From Varroa destructor (taxonomy: Eukaryota > Arthropoda > Arachnida > Mesostigmata > Varroidae): a stretch of 64,000 nucleotides of DNA. The translations under genes and the position numbers were made by a program. The stretch lies in NCBI RefSeq assembly GCF_002443255.2, contig NW_019211458.1:17355939-17419938 (forward strand), written 5' to 3'. Shown piece after piece: positions 9,926 through 21,950 of the stretch (positions are counted from its first letter, which is position 1; every line of letters begins with the position of its first letter). Below the pieces are notes generated by a model that made no database searches, was not told the origin of the DNA, and saw only the letters and a program-made list of their open reading frames with translations.

Positions 9926-12884
9926 CTATTAGAAGCAAACAAAGACAGACAAGCGCTGGGTAGTCGGGACGAATTAGCAAGAATCTTTTCCCTGTTCGCG
10001 CAGTAGACGGCTTTACCATAAAGTGCTATCGCTATTGTAGATACTGCTGTCGTTTTACAATTGCCACTGTTTTAGGCTTCTGTTTCAGAATCGAACACAA
10101 CTATCAGTTTCGACTTCTTTCTGCTTTCTATTCGTTAGCTGTGTTCGGCTGTCGATTGCTGCTTTGTGGTCGGCTTACATAGCATTTAGGTGTACTTAAG
10201 AGATGCTGCCTTTTAGCGTTGAACCGCGGATCCGTGGTCCAACCATGGCACTAATAGACTATAATGTACGGGATCGCTGTAGAAATACTTTTATTATAAT
10301 TTAATCAAATATGTGGGGTTGTTTCATTACAAAGTATCGAGACCAGCGATCATTGGTGATGATCAAGTTATCCTTCAAATATGGAAATCGAAGTAACTCG
10401 TATATCTTTCACTGAACTCACTACAGTAATGATCATATGATTGAAAACGTTCTTATTGGATTGTTTTTGTGGGCGTATAAACATAGTCTCTTGGTCAGTG
10501 ATGATTACATGGTTCGCTGCATATTCTATCGACAGACACGTCGTCCATCTCGCACTTAGGTAATTAGAGATCGCCGTGGCCGCTAGGCGAACCACATAGC
10601 TTCGCGTAATTGGCGTAGAACTCCTGTTGAACTTTAGAAGAATGAAGGTATTCAATAGGAAAAGAAGAGACAATGTCTGCGAGTGAGCTTGAAGAACTTA
10701 TTCCTCTAGAGCTAATAGTACAGCCACATGGAACTATTGCAAACACGGGATTGTGAGCGGAAAAACTGCGAAATATAGACAAAAAATGGTATAGCTATAT
10801 GTCAAAAATCATCTACTGTGTATATTTCCAAAAAGACGTACTTCCTTACTTGTTCGTTCTGCAATATTCATAATAACAGTCCATCCGATACTTAAATGAT
10901 ACAAGTCGACGAACCCGGATGATAGAGAAAAATATTTCAGGACTCCACAGGCCCTCGCAAGGTTCTTGCGCAGGTTTCTTGCTCAAATTTAATATTGGTT
11001 ACGATAATATCACTACATATTGATTGCACATACCGTCCCTGTAAGCTATGGCAAAATGCTCACCAACAAAAGATCTATTACTTATGTCTCGAACCAAGTT
11101 GAATATATAAAAGAAGCTCTAACCTCTAAAATTCATCGATTTTTTTCCTAACCTTCTGCTATCATAGTATCATATGAAACGATATAACCAAAACAGGTTA
11201 CTTTCATATATTATAGTACTCAACAAATTTCGATCGGAATTTCGTACGCAGTAAACAAAATGCATATAATACCAGCATTTGAATATAATTTCCTCGTTTA
11301 GAAAACTCAATAAAATAACATCATGTTGGTTGTATTTTTAGCTATATTATTTTTTACTAGATCACATGGGATTTCCAATACACCAGTCACAAGCGCGGGT
11401 AGGACAAGGGACAATCCGCGAGATCGTTAAAAACATTCCAGCAGATAATGTCGATAAAGGCGCCAAGGGAGCGCGTGCCGTACTCCAACATCGGGCAGCA
11501 GCTACCCCTCTCAAATAGAAAAACCTGCCGAGGCTCACACGCTAATGGCCACTCTCGATGCTTTAATGGTTTAATGTCGAGTCGCCAGGGCCTGACATCA
11601 GCAACACCTAGCAAGCATCGCTCTCTGCGGCGCGAGGACTCTGGCGAATTTATGTTCACGAAGTCTAGGTGTAACCTTGGAAGGACAACGAAGGAGTAAG
11701 ACAATGGCATAAGAAAGCGCATGCTAGCCCAACTAACTTGGCCTGCGAGATAACTGAGACACCCGGCAATTCCGCTTGAATGTCCTTCGATAACTTGGAT
11801 GTATCCTAAATGAGGGGTAAATTTCAGGGGATGATGCTGTACAAGCAAAACTATGTGTGTCTGCGCGTGTGCGAAAAAGACTCTGCTATCCGCATGAGGC
11901 TACGAGTGCGTGAAGGAACGTCGGGGGGATTAGCTATGGCAGGGTTTCAATATGTATTTAATATTAATATGTGTAGTATAATAACAACGAGCAGCATATA
12001 TTATGGTGCGAACACATAATGACGCTGTTCCTAACTTCTAACTAATCGTCGGATAGGGGATGACGAGATACCACCTGATGCATAAAATAAGCTGCAGCAA
12101 GTGCATAGGTCTTGAGCCTTTGAAATGCTATCAATGTGTATAACATAGTGACTCTCAGTAAAAGAGGATATCAGAATGCATCATTTTATGATCTTATCAA
12201 ACTTATTACCCTACTCTAGAGTCAAGATAAACAATATTCTATAAACAGTGGTCTATGTTTTCTTCTGGCAATCATCACCTGCCGTTCGGCCGAAAAACAG
12301 CAAACCCTGTGTTACCTTACCTGTCTTGTTATTGCATACTCCTAAAAGCGTTACTGTTAACCTAGGTGGAACCAAGCGTAACGTATGCCTGTTGTCATCG
12401 TGGCAACTTTACATGTTGCACCTTTCCCACTGCGTAGTTCCGGCAGGTGTCAGAGCCAGCCGATATCGCACGTGTCCGTCTCACGGGTTTAACATGGTCC
12501 AAGAATGTTGAATGTGCCAGCAACATAGTCCTTGTAGAAAGTTGTTCCAATTTGGTTAGAGTAGCCTTTCTCTAGGTGGGTAACGCTTAGTAATCTTGCG
12601 AAGAGCACTGTTAAACACCTCATAAAATTCTTTTTAACCGCTTGCCTGATCCTATTTATCCGACGATTTAGCGGTATTTCTGTTTATCGTTTCACTTTTT
12701 CACACTCTTTTTACGGAACGCTTTTTGAGAGAAGTGTAAATAGGTTTAACTAAAAATGACTGTTTGTCATCGGTTAAGTGCGCTTTGTGGCACATTATGC
12801 ATAATAGTTTTGACACTGTTCGCTCTAAAAACAAGATATTCTAGATTTATCCGCTTACTGCCTGCTTATATTATGAAGACAGTT

Positions 12885-12915
12885 TTGTTTAAACTCCTTC
12901 TTGTTTAAACTCCTT
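12885..12915. repeat. 16-bp tandem duplication
   Basis: Two adjacent copies of TTGTTTAAACTCCTT plus one spacer base, period 16. Each copy holds the palindrome GTTTAAAC. A recent local duplication. Confidence 0.92.
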
Positions 12916-13074
12916 GCTAAAACAAATCCTACTAACTCCTTAATGCCGATATGGAAAGAACACTGAATAAATAAAAAAAAAAAAACCAACCAATCTCTTG
13001 TTACGTCCTGAGCAATCCTACTAATTTTTACCAAACAAGAGCCAATATTGAAGTTCATTTATTTTGGCTGCGTC

Positions 13075-13091
13075 TATATATATATATATAT
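13075..13091. repeat. (TA)8 microsatellite
   Basis: Seventeen bases of alternating T and A. Confidence 0.92.
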
Positions 13092-13481
13092 TCGAACACA
13101 GGGAGGCCAAGGTCACCAACACTTGTTCAAGCATCGAAGCTGTAAACCGAGCAGAAAACGTAAAAAATAATTTGAAACCAGCACTGTTCCGTTGCTTATT
13201 ACCGCGGCTGCCGTTACCGTTTTTGTTGAAGGATATGCTAGTAGCACATTTGAAGCGTACGTTCATCACATAGATACATAGACACACATTACACAAAAAC
13301 CTCAGTGAAACGGTAGCGACCTAGTGACGGCGGTAAAGTGTGTTTTCTGCTAAGGGGTCGGCACGAGATGACGTACTGGTCCGCCCGTACTACCGCATAA
13401 GCTTTTTCTCTCTCATGCCGACCCCTTCGCCATGGCCTTTCACCTCATGTGTCCTGTTCACTGCCTGCCGTACCACCGTTT

Positions 13482-13496
13482 TCTCTCTCTCTCTCT
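13482..13496. repeat. (TC)7 microsatellite
   Basis: Fifteen bases of alternating T and C inside a longer pyrimidine-rich stretch. Confidence 0.88.
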
Positions 13497-14459
13497 TTCG
13501 TGGGTTGCCATTCCAGATCTTTTCCTCCTCTCACGTTGCTGCTCTTGTCGCTGCCGGCAGACTGACAGACGACGTCGACAGAAAACGCTGTTCCTTAAAT
13601 ATTTGCAGCAATCGCACTTCCATCGCCTATCTTAAAATCGTTCCAAAACCGGCCACACCGCAGGCCCTACTGACTTCAGCAGGTAGGTGTCTCAGGTTTT
13701 CCAGTACTGCTAAGTTCTCAATCCCTTGTCGCTCCCGTCCATTGTGCCCCGATGTGTATGCAGTCGCCATCGGTTGAAGCGGTTCTGCCACGTGCTGCTA
13801 GGTGCCACCTACTGTTTCTTCCACCTTTGCTTCTCTTTGGATGTTCTAGGTAACACGCATCCCCTCGAGCAAGAACTTTAAACAGCAGGTCGCGTGTCCT
13901 TAGGCAAACATTTATCATAAAATATGGTTATTCGCAGCGGCGCCAAGAGGCGCATTGGTTACATCAATAATAACCGGAGTACGACGAGCAACGTCTGTGA
14001 GACATGGGAACGATGTGAACGTGTACAGACGGTCCTTTTGCTATCAACTTGATTTTTGTGTGGTGGCCTTATGCGACATCCATACGACGACTGCGAGGTA
14101 TTCAACCTTTCTGTTCATTCTGAGGTAGAAAGCTAATATAGAGCGCCGTGCTAGCCATCGATAAATGGGTTCGTATTCAAATTCAATTAGCTGTAATAGC
14201 AGCAAGTTACGATATCTGTACAAAAAATAAATTCACTGCCTTAATATGTTAATTGTTCCTACGGACGAAAAAGTTTGTTAGACCATGCCTTTATCTGGGA
14301 CTCGAATCTTTAGATCAACTTTGATTAAGTGGTTTTGCTGATGCTTGCTGACCCTGTAACCCAGAGATGATACCCAATTTCGTCTCATTACATGTTGAAT
14401 ATTAATTACAACTGTTTGTTAGGCATAGATTTTTCGAAAGAGGCGCTTGAATTGTCCAT

Positions 14460-14476
14460 TATATATATATATATAT
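14460..14476. repeat. (TA)8 microsatellite
   Basis: Seventeen bases of alternating T and A. Confidence 0.92.
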
Positions 14477-14792
14477 GACGTTCACATCGTATGTGTGATC
14501 CTTCGCGTCAATTCAATGCTTGGTATCAGTATAAGGCTGAACTAGTAGCCGTAATTGTTAGTCAGTCCTGTTCTGTTGTTAACTTCCTCAGCTGCAATAT
14601 TCGAAGATGTGGAAATATGTGTATGTTACAAGCAAAGCAATACAACCTAGACAAAGTAGTATGAATGCCAACTAGGAGCTTTCTGTCTGGTTCGCAGTTG
14701 CCTTTTTCACCTCTACCTTTCCTATTCTTCGTTCTCTTCCACTTTACTCTGTTCGAACGTTTCGTCCTTTAAAAGCTTCGGTTCACATGCCC

Positions 14793-14832
14793 GCACGCAT
14801 GCATGCATGCATGCACGCACGCACGCACGCAC
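14793..14832. repeat. GCAC/GCAT tetranucleotide array, 10 units
   Basis: Ten tetranucleotides in blocks: one GCAC, four GCAT, five GCAC. The blockwise change suggests a point change spread by slippage. Confidence 0.95.
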
Positions 14833-15670
14833 TCACACCGGCAGATAGACAAGCAGGATGGACGTTTGAAGAAGTTGTTTGTCACCTTTGAGATTGTTTC
14901 GTGGCCCTTCAATGTACGTGCAGACGAACTACACAGTTAGATGCTTCAGTAGGCAGACACAAACGTACACGAGGCCAAGCGGCGCACACGTCTGAAGGAG
15001 AAGAGTTCAATAGGAGAAATATAAGAAAATTCTCACTTCTTTTTGCATCCGCCTGGGATACAGACCTAAAGAGAATATGGGACATGAAACTCTAGCGTTC
15101 CTATTTCCGCTGTCTTACTTCTTCAACAACTAAATAGCCGAAGGCTTGACTTTAGTGCTACTACTGAACAAAGGGCTCTTTTTTTGTTTGAAAATTTACC
15201 CATTACCGCGCGCAGCACGCGACTGTTCAAGTTAGCCAAACAGCAGGGAGTAAATCAATACAAACATATGGTTATATGTAATAAATACTGTTACTATCCT
15301 ATTTTAGGTGAGATTGAAACTAAGCTATTACATTATATATTTGTAGTGCATCACTGTTCTACGAGGTTCTTTTAGAGACCAATAATTTTTGACCAAGTAT
15401 GGTATCCTAAATTATCGTACTGGAAGCCCATTTAGCAGCGTTGAATTTTCAAACCTTTTGCAAACAAAAGTTTCGATAGTCACCGTTGCAACCGGAATTG
15501 ACCAGAACATGTGAGCCATTCCTCGTACTGGCTCACTCGTCCATCGTGGGCTATATTTCAGAATGGGTTTTCGATGCGTACCATTTCATTACGAAAGGAT
15601 AGTGCCTATGTATAGCAACATGGACTTCAATTTTGAACTGGCTGGTTTTCTACGAGGTGGCTTCTTGTCC

Positions 15671-15907
15671 TCACAGTGTGGTTAAACCGCTTTTTTCATT
15701 GTTGACATATATCTCTGCTGGCGCCATCCAAGTTATAGGTTCTAAAGTCTTAGCGAAAGTTACCTTATAATTTCCCATAATTTCACTCAAACGTTCATCG
15801 GTTGCCTTCACACTCTTCTTAATGGCTCCGTTAGGCACAAGATGCGCAAAATATTGAGAGACGATGGCTTTATCTTTCACGAACTCTGCAAACGTATGGT
15901 TGTGAAT
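15671..15907 (-). CDS. M13 (neprilysin-like) peptidase N-domain exon or relic
   Basis: After an AG at 15908-15909 there are 78 open codons to a TGA, with a stop codon just upstream in the same frame, as expected at an exon edge. Around two thirds of the way in, the frame reads TFAKTLEPITWM. M13 N-domains carry a helix with Phe-x-x-x-Leu-[Asp/Glu]-x-[Leu/Ile]-x-Trp-Met just before the segment that leads to the catalytic half, and the preceding RLSEIMGNYKV fits the same helix. In most active members the Trp-Met is followed by Asp; here it is Ala. The acceptor has a weak pyrimidine tract and no good donor precedes the stop. It lies just downstream of another M13-like piece on the same strand. 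Functional exon versus decayed copy cannot be decided here. Confidence 0.48.
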   Translation of the reverse strand: MHNHTFAEFVKDKAIVSQYFAHLVPNGAIKKSVKATDERLSEIMGNYKVTFAKTLEPITWMAPAEIYVNNEKSGLTTL

Positions 15908-16139
15908 CTGTCAAATGGATAGACATGGTGGCCTACCAGTTACTTTTCTTGGACATCAGAAAATTTTACCAATGATGTACACTGGTTTTTGCTAGTGGTA
16001 TAAATGCTATTTGTTACTTCCCATGGCTACTTTGATTCAATTAGAGGCTCTGTTATTATTCTTTGACAGAGGTCCAGCGCAAATTATACCTAGATAGACA
16101 AATTCTAGTATTATTTTATACGAGTATATTAAACATCAT

Positions 16140-16430
16140 CTAGAACTGAGCAAAATATTTTTTGGTCAAACAGAGCCTCGGGTAGACAGAAAGAACAATA
16201 TTAGCTAGTCGTGTCCCATTGTTATTAACGACGTTGACGTCAAGCGTTTGTTTGAAGGGATCTGCTTGTTGTGCAGTCGCGTGAGTCTTCATTTGCTGGA
16301 ACTGGCAGGCATATTGTGCTATGAGGCCTAATGTGTTAAAGAGAGCATGACGCATTCGAGGATTTTGCATCCGATGTACACGTCTCATGGAAGAACTATG
16401 CTGCTGCATGAAGTAAACGTAAGTTGATTG
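16140..16430 (-). pseudogene. M13 peptidase C-domain-like exon with degenerate zinc motif
   Basis: The frame opens right after CTTTTAG (AG at 16431-16432) and runs 96 codons to a TAG. It contains LIAQYACQF and later QTLDVNVVNNNGTRLA. In M13 C-domains a Cys-x-x-x-Gln-Tyr segment is followed by a Thr-Leu-Gly-Glu-Asn-x-x-Asp-x-x-Gly motif, whose Glu is a zinc ligand. Here the Glu and Asp positions read Val and Asn, so a protein made from this exon should not bind catalytic zinc in the usual way. The end (LTKKYFAQF) resembles the family's Leu-Thr-x-x-Gln-Leu-Phe-Phe segment. Being C-terminal yet lying 5' of the N-domain-like piece at 15.7-15.9 kb, it cannot belong to the same ordered gene. The similarity is moderate. 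Confidence 0.38.
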
Positions 16431-17792
16431 CTAAAAGCCGAGCGCAAAGGAAGTTACATCCTACGCAGCATGTCGAGCTAGAAGGGGTACGCTATTGAAT
16501 ATGCAACTTCACCTTGAAGTTTAAACACTGACCAGGTTTATCTTTGTCTATTATTATAAATATATTGTTACTATACCATGCTGTTTAATCAAGGCCCATG
16601 AAAATAACACTTGTTAACATCGTAAACTATCATAGGTGGTTCCTCATAACTGTGTCGTATTCATTAATTTAACGTTCTATTAACAAATAATAACTAATTT
16701 TTTTTTATTTCGAAACTAAGCATACCAGTGCTTTGGGGTACATCCTTGCGTTACCCTAATAATCAAATCGTTGCGACGTTAATTATCTATTGAAATGTTA
16801 TAGGCACCATACGTTTTAGCTGCGTCGAGCGGAGTCTTGAGCAATTTGTCATGATAAAAGTAAAATTAATCTCAGAATTTCCAGTGTCGTTTAGAAAAGC
16901 TATATTTCCGAAAACCTCTACCTAGGTAAATATCTTTCTACAGTACTATGGCGACATGGCACATACTAAGCGTGAAAACATCTGAGAACACCCTGCATAG
17001 GTCTCAGAATATACGATGCCTGTAGCAATACTAGACCAGCACGTTTTCAACGAACGAGTCTGAAATATAATAGTAGTTGCCTAACAGTACCTACTGTTTC
17101 GGCCTATTTCTTACTATGTCTATCAATATTGCCCTATCTTTTTGTTGGCCTTTTCTAAAAACCCTGCCTCGTTTTTCTTCATCCGTAACTCAAAGACTGG
17201 TTATATTCTAATTGCAGTTGGGCGGTGTGCGTCTCACTGCTTACTTAGTTATACAGTGTTAGAAACTATGCGAAAAAAGGACGCGTCGGCCTACGCGGTT
17301 ATTCCCTTCAAACTGACATAAATACTAAATATACTAAATACTTCACCTAAATATACTGGTGAATAAAATGTATTTACAACCCGTGTATGTATATGTACGT
17401 TTACACATATATGCGTGTGTCTGGCCGACAAGAATTATTTTCGAAGCACTACCTCGCTTTTTCGTAGTTCGCATTGCTATCGTACGCTCTTTCGTAGCAA
17501 GAGCCATTCCGTGTTACTAGACACAACGAAGAGTAATGAAGATACGCTTCGTCAATGCACGCGGTTATCAAACCCTCAGAGCGGATTACAAAATAGTGTC
17601 TGAACTAGCGATACGTCAATCACGGTATCGTAAATGAAGATGTGACGAAAAAAGAGGTCAAAGTTATGAACATTTATGTTAGAGAGCGTACATCGAGAAC
17701 AGACAAAAAACTAGGTAGTGTTAAACTTTTGAAAAAAAAATTAAAATAAAAAAAAAAGAGCTTTGAGCCAATGTTCTCAGTTGAATAAATAT

Positions 17793-17834
<42 letters not shown>

Positions 17835-18782
17835 ATTTGGCATTCTCATCAATTCGATCAAAAATCCCAGTCAAATTCACAATGTAAGTAGTACAGACGT
17901 GGGCTTATAACGTAGCTTCTAACTAGCAGAGCCTGATAACTGCATTGATCTAAATCTCTTCGAAGGAAGTTAACAGGCACTGGACCGATTTAGATTAGTT
18001 TGGTAGGAATTACGGTCGGATTCAGGTAACTTGTTTAATAATCTTTTTTTTAGTGTTCTATACATGAAAAATCTGTTTGGACTTTGGTTCTCTTCGAAGA
18101 AAACACTTCGTGACACAACGCATGTACGATAGCATAACTTAAGCACCTATGGAGCACTGAGATGGAAAAAAACTACGAAAACCTTCCGAGCAATAGCATG
18201 TCCTGAAAGATCTCATATACGTTTTGTTAAATATGTATATCATATATAATTTCGTGTCCGAAACCCACATGTATGTAAAAGAAATTCAAACAATTACAAC
18301 GATAATAATCATAAACAACCAAGACGACATTCTCAAGCTCAGCTTAGAAATGCTATGCAATTCCACTTCTAATCCCAAAAAATTTCTCGTATATAACTTC
18401 AAGCCGTGCACGTGTGTATGTCCACATAATGCACGCACTGAAACGTTCGCTGTTATAACGCTGCTTGACTTAGCTAATTCGACAGGTTTAAACAATGTTA
18501 TAAGCATACTATCTGTGTAGTGTACGAAAAGCTGTGCTCCAAACAGCTGGCTGAGAGAAAACGTCAATTCTGATAAAATTAAAAAAAAAACGTTGCTTTA
18601 GCCTCGTAGCGCCGCTGAGGGTGGCCGAAGTGGTCAATTAACCTACAAATTTAAAATCCGTCATGGAGTATTTAAGTTCGGGACGATTTACGTCACCATC
18701 ACATAAACCATTTTTTAATTCGACAATAGCAGAATGTGTCGACGTGCACACAGGCGTGCATTAGCAGGTGTGACGCGAGTAA
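16431..18782. other. no supported gene
   Basis: AT-rich with a 34-base TA tract. A 46-codon open patch on the minus strand (about 16,920 down to 16,780) has protein-like composition but no motif. Confidence 0.5.
17797..17830. repeat. (TA)17 microsatellite
   Basis: Thirty-four bases of perfect TA dinucleotide. Confidence 0.97.
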
Positions 18783-18971
18783 CTGAGGGATGTATCGCAA
18801 GGTTACATAGATGACTTGAAGGGGCATAATCTACGTAGAGCAAATGTGGAACGGCTGTTCGTCGGTAATTACCGTAAGTCTGAACGATTGGCACACTTGA
18901 GCAAAAAACTAGTTAAAAGCGTAGATCGAATTTTAAGCCATAGATTGAAATACGTCGGCGCATTGCCATGA
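18783..18971 (+). pseudogene. M16 (insulysin/nardilysin-like) metallopeptidase fragment
   Basis: A 62-codon frame with no ATG, bounded by an in-frame TAA immediately upstream (and TGA two codons before that) and a TGA downstream. It begins LRDVS, then reads VERLFVGNYRKSE and ends with Val-x-x-Leu-Pro. In insulin-degrading-enzyme-type M16 peptidases the middle part has Leu-x-Asp-Val-[Ser/Thr], about 20 residues on a hydrophobic-x-x-Gly-Asn segment followed by Lys and an Ala-rich helix, and further on a conserved Leu-Pro. Order and spacing agree. M16 enzymes are inverted-zincin peptidases acting as a clam-shell. The flanking stops fall where the family continues, which points to a dead copy, unless an exon junction lies inside the first codons. 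No other M16 piece was recognised nearby. Confidence 0.5.
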
Positions 18972-19369
18972 TAACCATAACTAGTAAACATGCTGCCAGG
19001 CTTATTTAAATATTCACTTGGGAAAAAAATTGCTGAATATTAATAAGGAGGAAAATAAGGAATGAAAAAGAAACGAAGAACTAAAGAAAATATAATATTA
19101 TTATTAGGCTTGATAACTGCTTGTATGGTTCCTGTGACATACGTTTACAGGTCTGTTAGACAAACCCTTATCTAAAGTCCAGGTAAGATCCACACCGATT
19201 CGATTCCCAATGGGAACAAGCCCTTAATCCTATATCATAAAATATGTGACCTCAAGGATCTGTTTACATTAGACAAATACCTGATAACGCTAAATAAAAA
19301 TAAGAACGCAAGTAAGTGGCATTTACGTCCGTAGTAGTGCGTTATCACTACAACTTGCAACTTAGTTTT

Positions 19370-19705
19370 TCACTTATCCATGCTGCACAAAACCTGCTGT
19401 CGCTGCCTCATTTGAAAGTAACGTGGGCCTAGGTACACGGTAGATATCGGGTCCTCCTGACTTTTAATCAGGCGTAGCTTACAAGGCCACTGATGCCTTG
19501 AAGGCAAGCTGTCAGTTATTGCGACGAATACGTTGTCATTTGCTTTCCAGTCGACGAAGCTGGGCCTAGTTTTGACGACACCACTGTCTCCGGCTAACTT
19601 AGAACTATGTACCAGCTGGGCAACAGAAGCTATAACCCCGGCGTTGTCGGTAACAGCAGTAAAAGCGTAAGCGGCACCATTCTTGCCAGTAGCATTGTCA
19701 GAATG
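19370..19705 (-). CDS. 111-codon open frame without ATG near its start, unknown
   Basis: A stop-to-stop frame of 111 codons in a locally GC-richer patch. It reads ATGKNGAAYAFTAVTDNAG near its start and RLIKSQEDPISTVYLGPRY near its end. The composition is protein-like, but no known domain was recognised. Its only ATG codons lie in the last quarter, so it would have to be an internal or terminal exon. I see no good acceptor at the upstream edge. In a 64 kb window about this many open codons are expected a few times by chance, so the reason to list it is composition alone. Confidence 0.18.
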   Translation of the reverse strand, partial: HSDNATGKNGAAYAFTAVTDNAGVIASVAQLVHSSKLAGDSGVVKTRPSFVDWKANDNVFVAITDSLPSRHQWPCKLRLIKSQEDPISTVYLGPRYFQMRQRQQVLCSMDK

Positions 19706-21950
19706 TCAGCAAACGGGTGAGCTCCTTTACGGGAACAAGACAGAGATAGAATGCGTGCTCGAAATAATAAGCACGGAATAAAGGTGCGTATATTTAGTCG
19801 AGAGCTGTATAGTCAATTTAACGCTGTGTAAATCGAAATGGGCAGTGGGACACAAAGGGAATGGAAAAAGTGGCTGCCAAATTGCTACTAACGGTTACAA
19901 TAGCAAACCTGTTCACAATTATCAACTGGACTAGCCCACAATATGTCGAATAGGGTAAACAGAAACTCCAATAACTACATGGCTTTCACAAGCAGAGGTA
20001 GCCGTTGTTTCTAGAACGAAAACATCGTTAGGGAAAAAAAACAGGGATTTTTACAAGGCCGTTTCTTCGAAACGTGTAAAAAAGCGGCTCACAAAGCGAA
20101 GAGCTTGTCGAACGATAGCTAACTTCAGATATGGAGGGATATCGAGAAAGCTGACCTTAAATTCACTTATTAATTAATTAACTGTAATATGAATCTGATT
20201 TAGATACTTATCGACGAAGCTATAGTAACAGCGGTGGTAGTCTGTTTGTAAATAAATGCTCTCACGACAGCAAGCTTGTGAAAGTTATAGATGTTTGTGG
20301 ATTCGCCCCCATCGGACGTACATAAGTCAATTAAATCCATTTAAACGCTAGTTATAGCATTTGGTTATAGCAGTTAGCTAGACTCGAAACTATTACTTGT
20401 GTATAGCCAATAGATAGAAACCATTCAGTCATCAGTTTCTACTTAGCTAGTGATATCGATAACCGGACGGAATATAGTGGAATTCCTCGTAAGATACTGG
20501 CAAAGCAAGGTAAATATCAGAACGTTAATTTTTTGATCTAGTGCCGTATATTTCCAATAACCGCTCTAGTGTTTTTTTGAAAAATAAAAACGGGGGGTTA
20601 ATGAATACTTCCCACGCGATATTTTTGTGTAAATCAATTTAGACGAGTATCTTACTTAAAATGTCCTAACGTGAGTTTTTCTTTTGCCTTTTGTCCTTCG
20701 CTCACGCCATGCCCATGTGTATTTAGTAGATAGATGAAAGTGCGTAGCATGTACATGTCTCACCTTCAGTCACCTCGTGAGCTCCAATTGTAGCAGCATC
20801 AAGCATAAAGGTTTTTGCTTCGTTACAACAAGGTCAGCATGAGTTCTTGCATGCAAACATGGTTCCAACAAACCCTTATATCGCACAGTTTCTTTGCTCT
20901 GTTTTTTTACGCTGTCTCACATATGACCTTACATGCGTAAATTACATATAACACAGCTTTTTCGCCGTTTGGTTTCTCATATGCTCGCCCCCCTTAAAGA
21001 GTCTTACGTTGCTGTCTTTCAGTTTCCCATGAAACTGTTTCAGATATTGTAAAGGCACCAGGAACGAAATCGCGTGCCCCGGGGAGCACTTTGGGATTGG
21101 TAACGGACATCGAGCGCCGACTCAGCTTTTCTGTGTGCGTACTCATATGAATGAAAATGCATTTGTGGGTACGCATATTTCTTCTCTGCTTTGCAAGCCT
21201 TTATCGTCGTCCTGATACCAGGGTATAACGCACGGAAGAGGAATAATGTGGGTGGTATGTGCAACTAGCCCCCCAGAATGCTGGCAAAATGAGATTCGGC
21301 TGCCCTTTCCACTAAAGTCCCACATAATAAACGAGAGGGCTCTTTTTACAGCTTAAGTTTTTTTGCTTCCACTCTCTGATATGCTTAAGCTCGACACAAG
21401 TAGTACACTACATGCGACAACGAACTGATATTATTGCGACATATTTGGGAAGCACACAACCCAAACCCATGATCTTTCATGGTGTAAAAACTTGCAGAAG
21501 GAAAGACTTATTTTCGTCCTTCGGCTTGATTTCATCTGCAAATCTCCAAGGGAACCAGAACTGGTCCAGCTTTACTTCCGTAGTAGCGTAGTATCAAGAT
21601 GATGGTTGATTAAATCGGAGCGGCAGTTCGCGTGAATGATACTCGCAGAATAAAGAAATTGTTGAGCTCTAGCGACGGCTGCGGCGACCGAGAGACGAGA
21701 ACTACCAAAGGACCCTCCAATTTGAGGATCCTCTTAGAGTAGTCATTAGCCCCGAGAACTAAGACGATTCGAGTTTAATGCAGACCATAACGTGTCCGAA
21801 GGTGTTAGGAAAATATTCGAGCAGTAGTAGCGAGTATAAGGCGACAAGATCGAGCGAACAAAGGCAGTCTCTAAAAAAAGGGTACGTAACGTATCAGTAC
21901 TAAATGTCACATCCGGCGTCTCTTTTTTCTATTTCTTTTCTTATCTGTAG

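Larger units (their letters stand above)
9926..15670. other. no supported gene
   Basis: Holds a 153-codon minus frame (11387-11848) and a 145-codon plus frame (13340-13777), both without recognisable domains, a 16-bp tandem duplication and several microsatellites. A weak M13-like patch (10368-10673, minus) is discussed among the findings. Confidence 0.5.

Noticed and set aside
2964..10508. GGTCAGTGATGA occurring near 2965, 7207 and 10494
   Set aside because: Shared 12- to 15-mers are expected by chance among 64 kb of sequence; flanks do not align.
11387..11848. 153-codon minus frame, the longest ATG/GTG/TTG-opened frame
   Set aside because: No recognisable domain, and an 83-codon plus frame overlaps it. 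Treated as a chance frame in a GC-richer patch.
13340..13777. 145-codon plus frame
   Set aside because: Built on pyrimidine-rich low-complexity sequence; a second phase is also open; no domain.
18615..18690. TGGCCGAAGTGG followed by GTTCGGGAC, resembling tRNA A and B boxes of a tRNA-derived SINE
   Set aside because: Both boxes carry mismatches, no cloverleaf forms, and no second copy was noticed.
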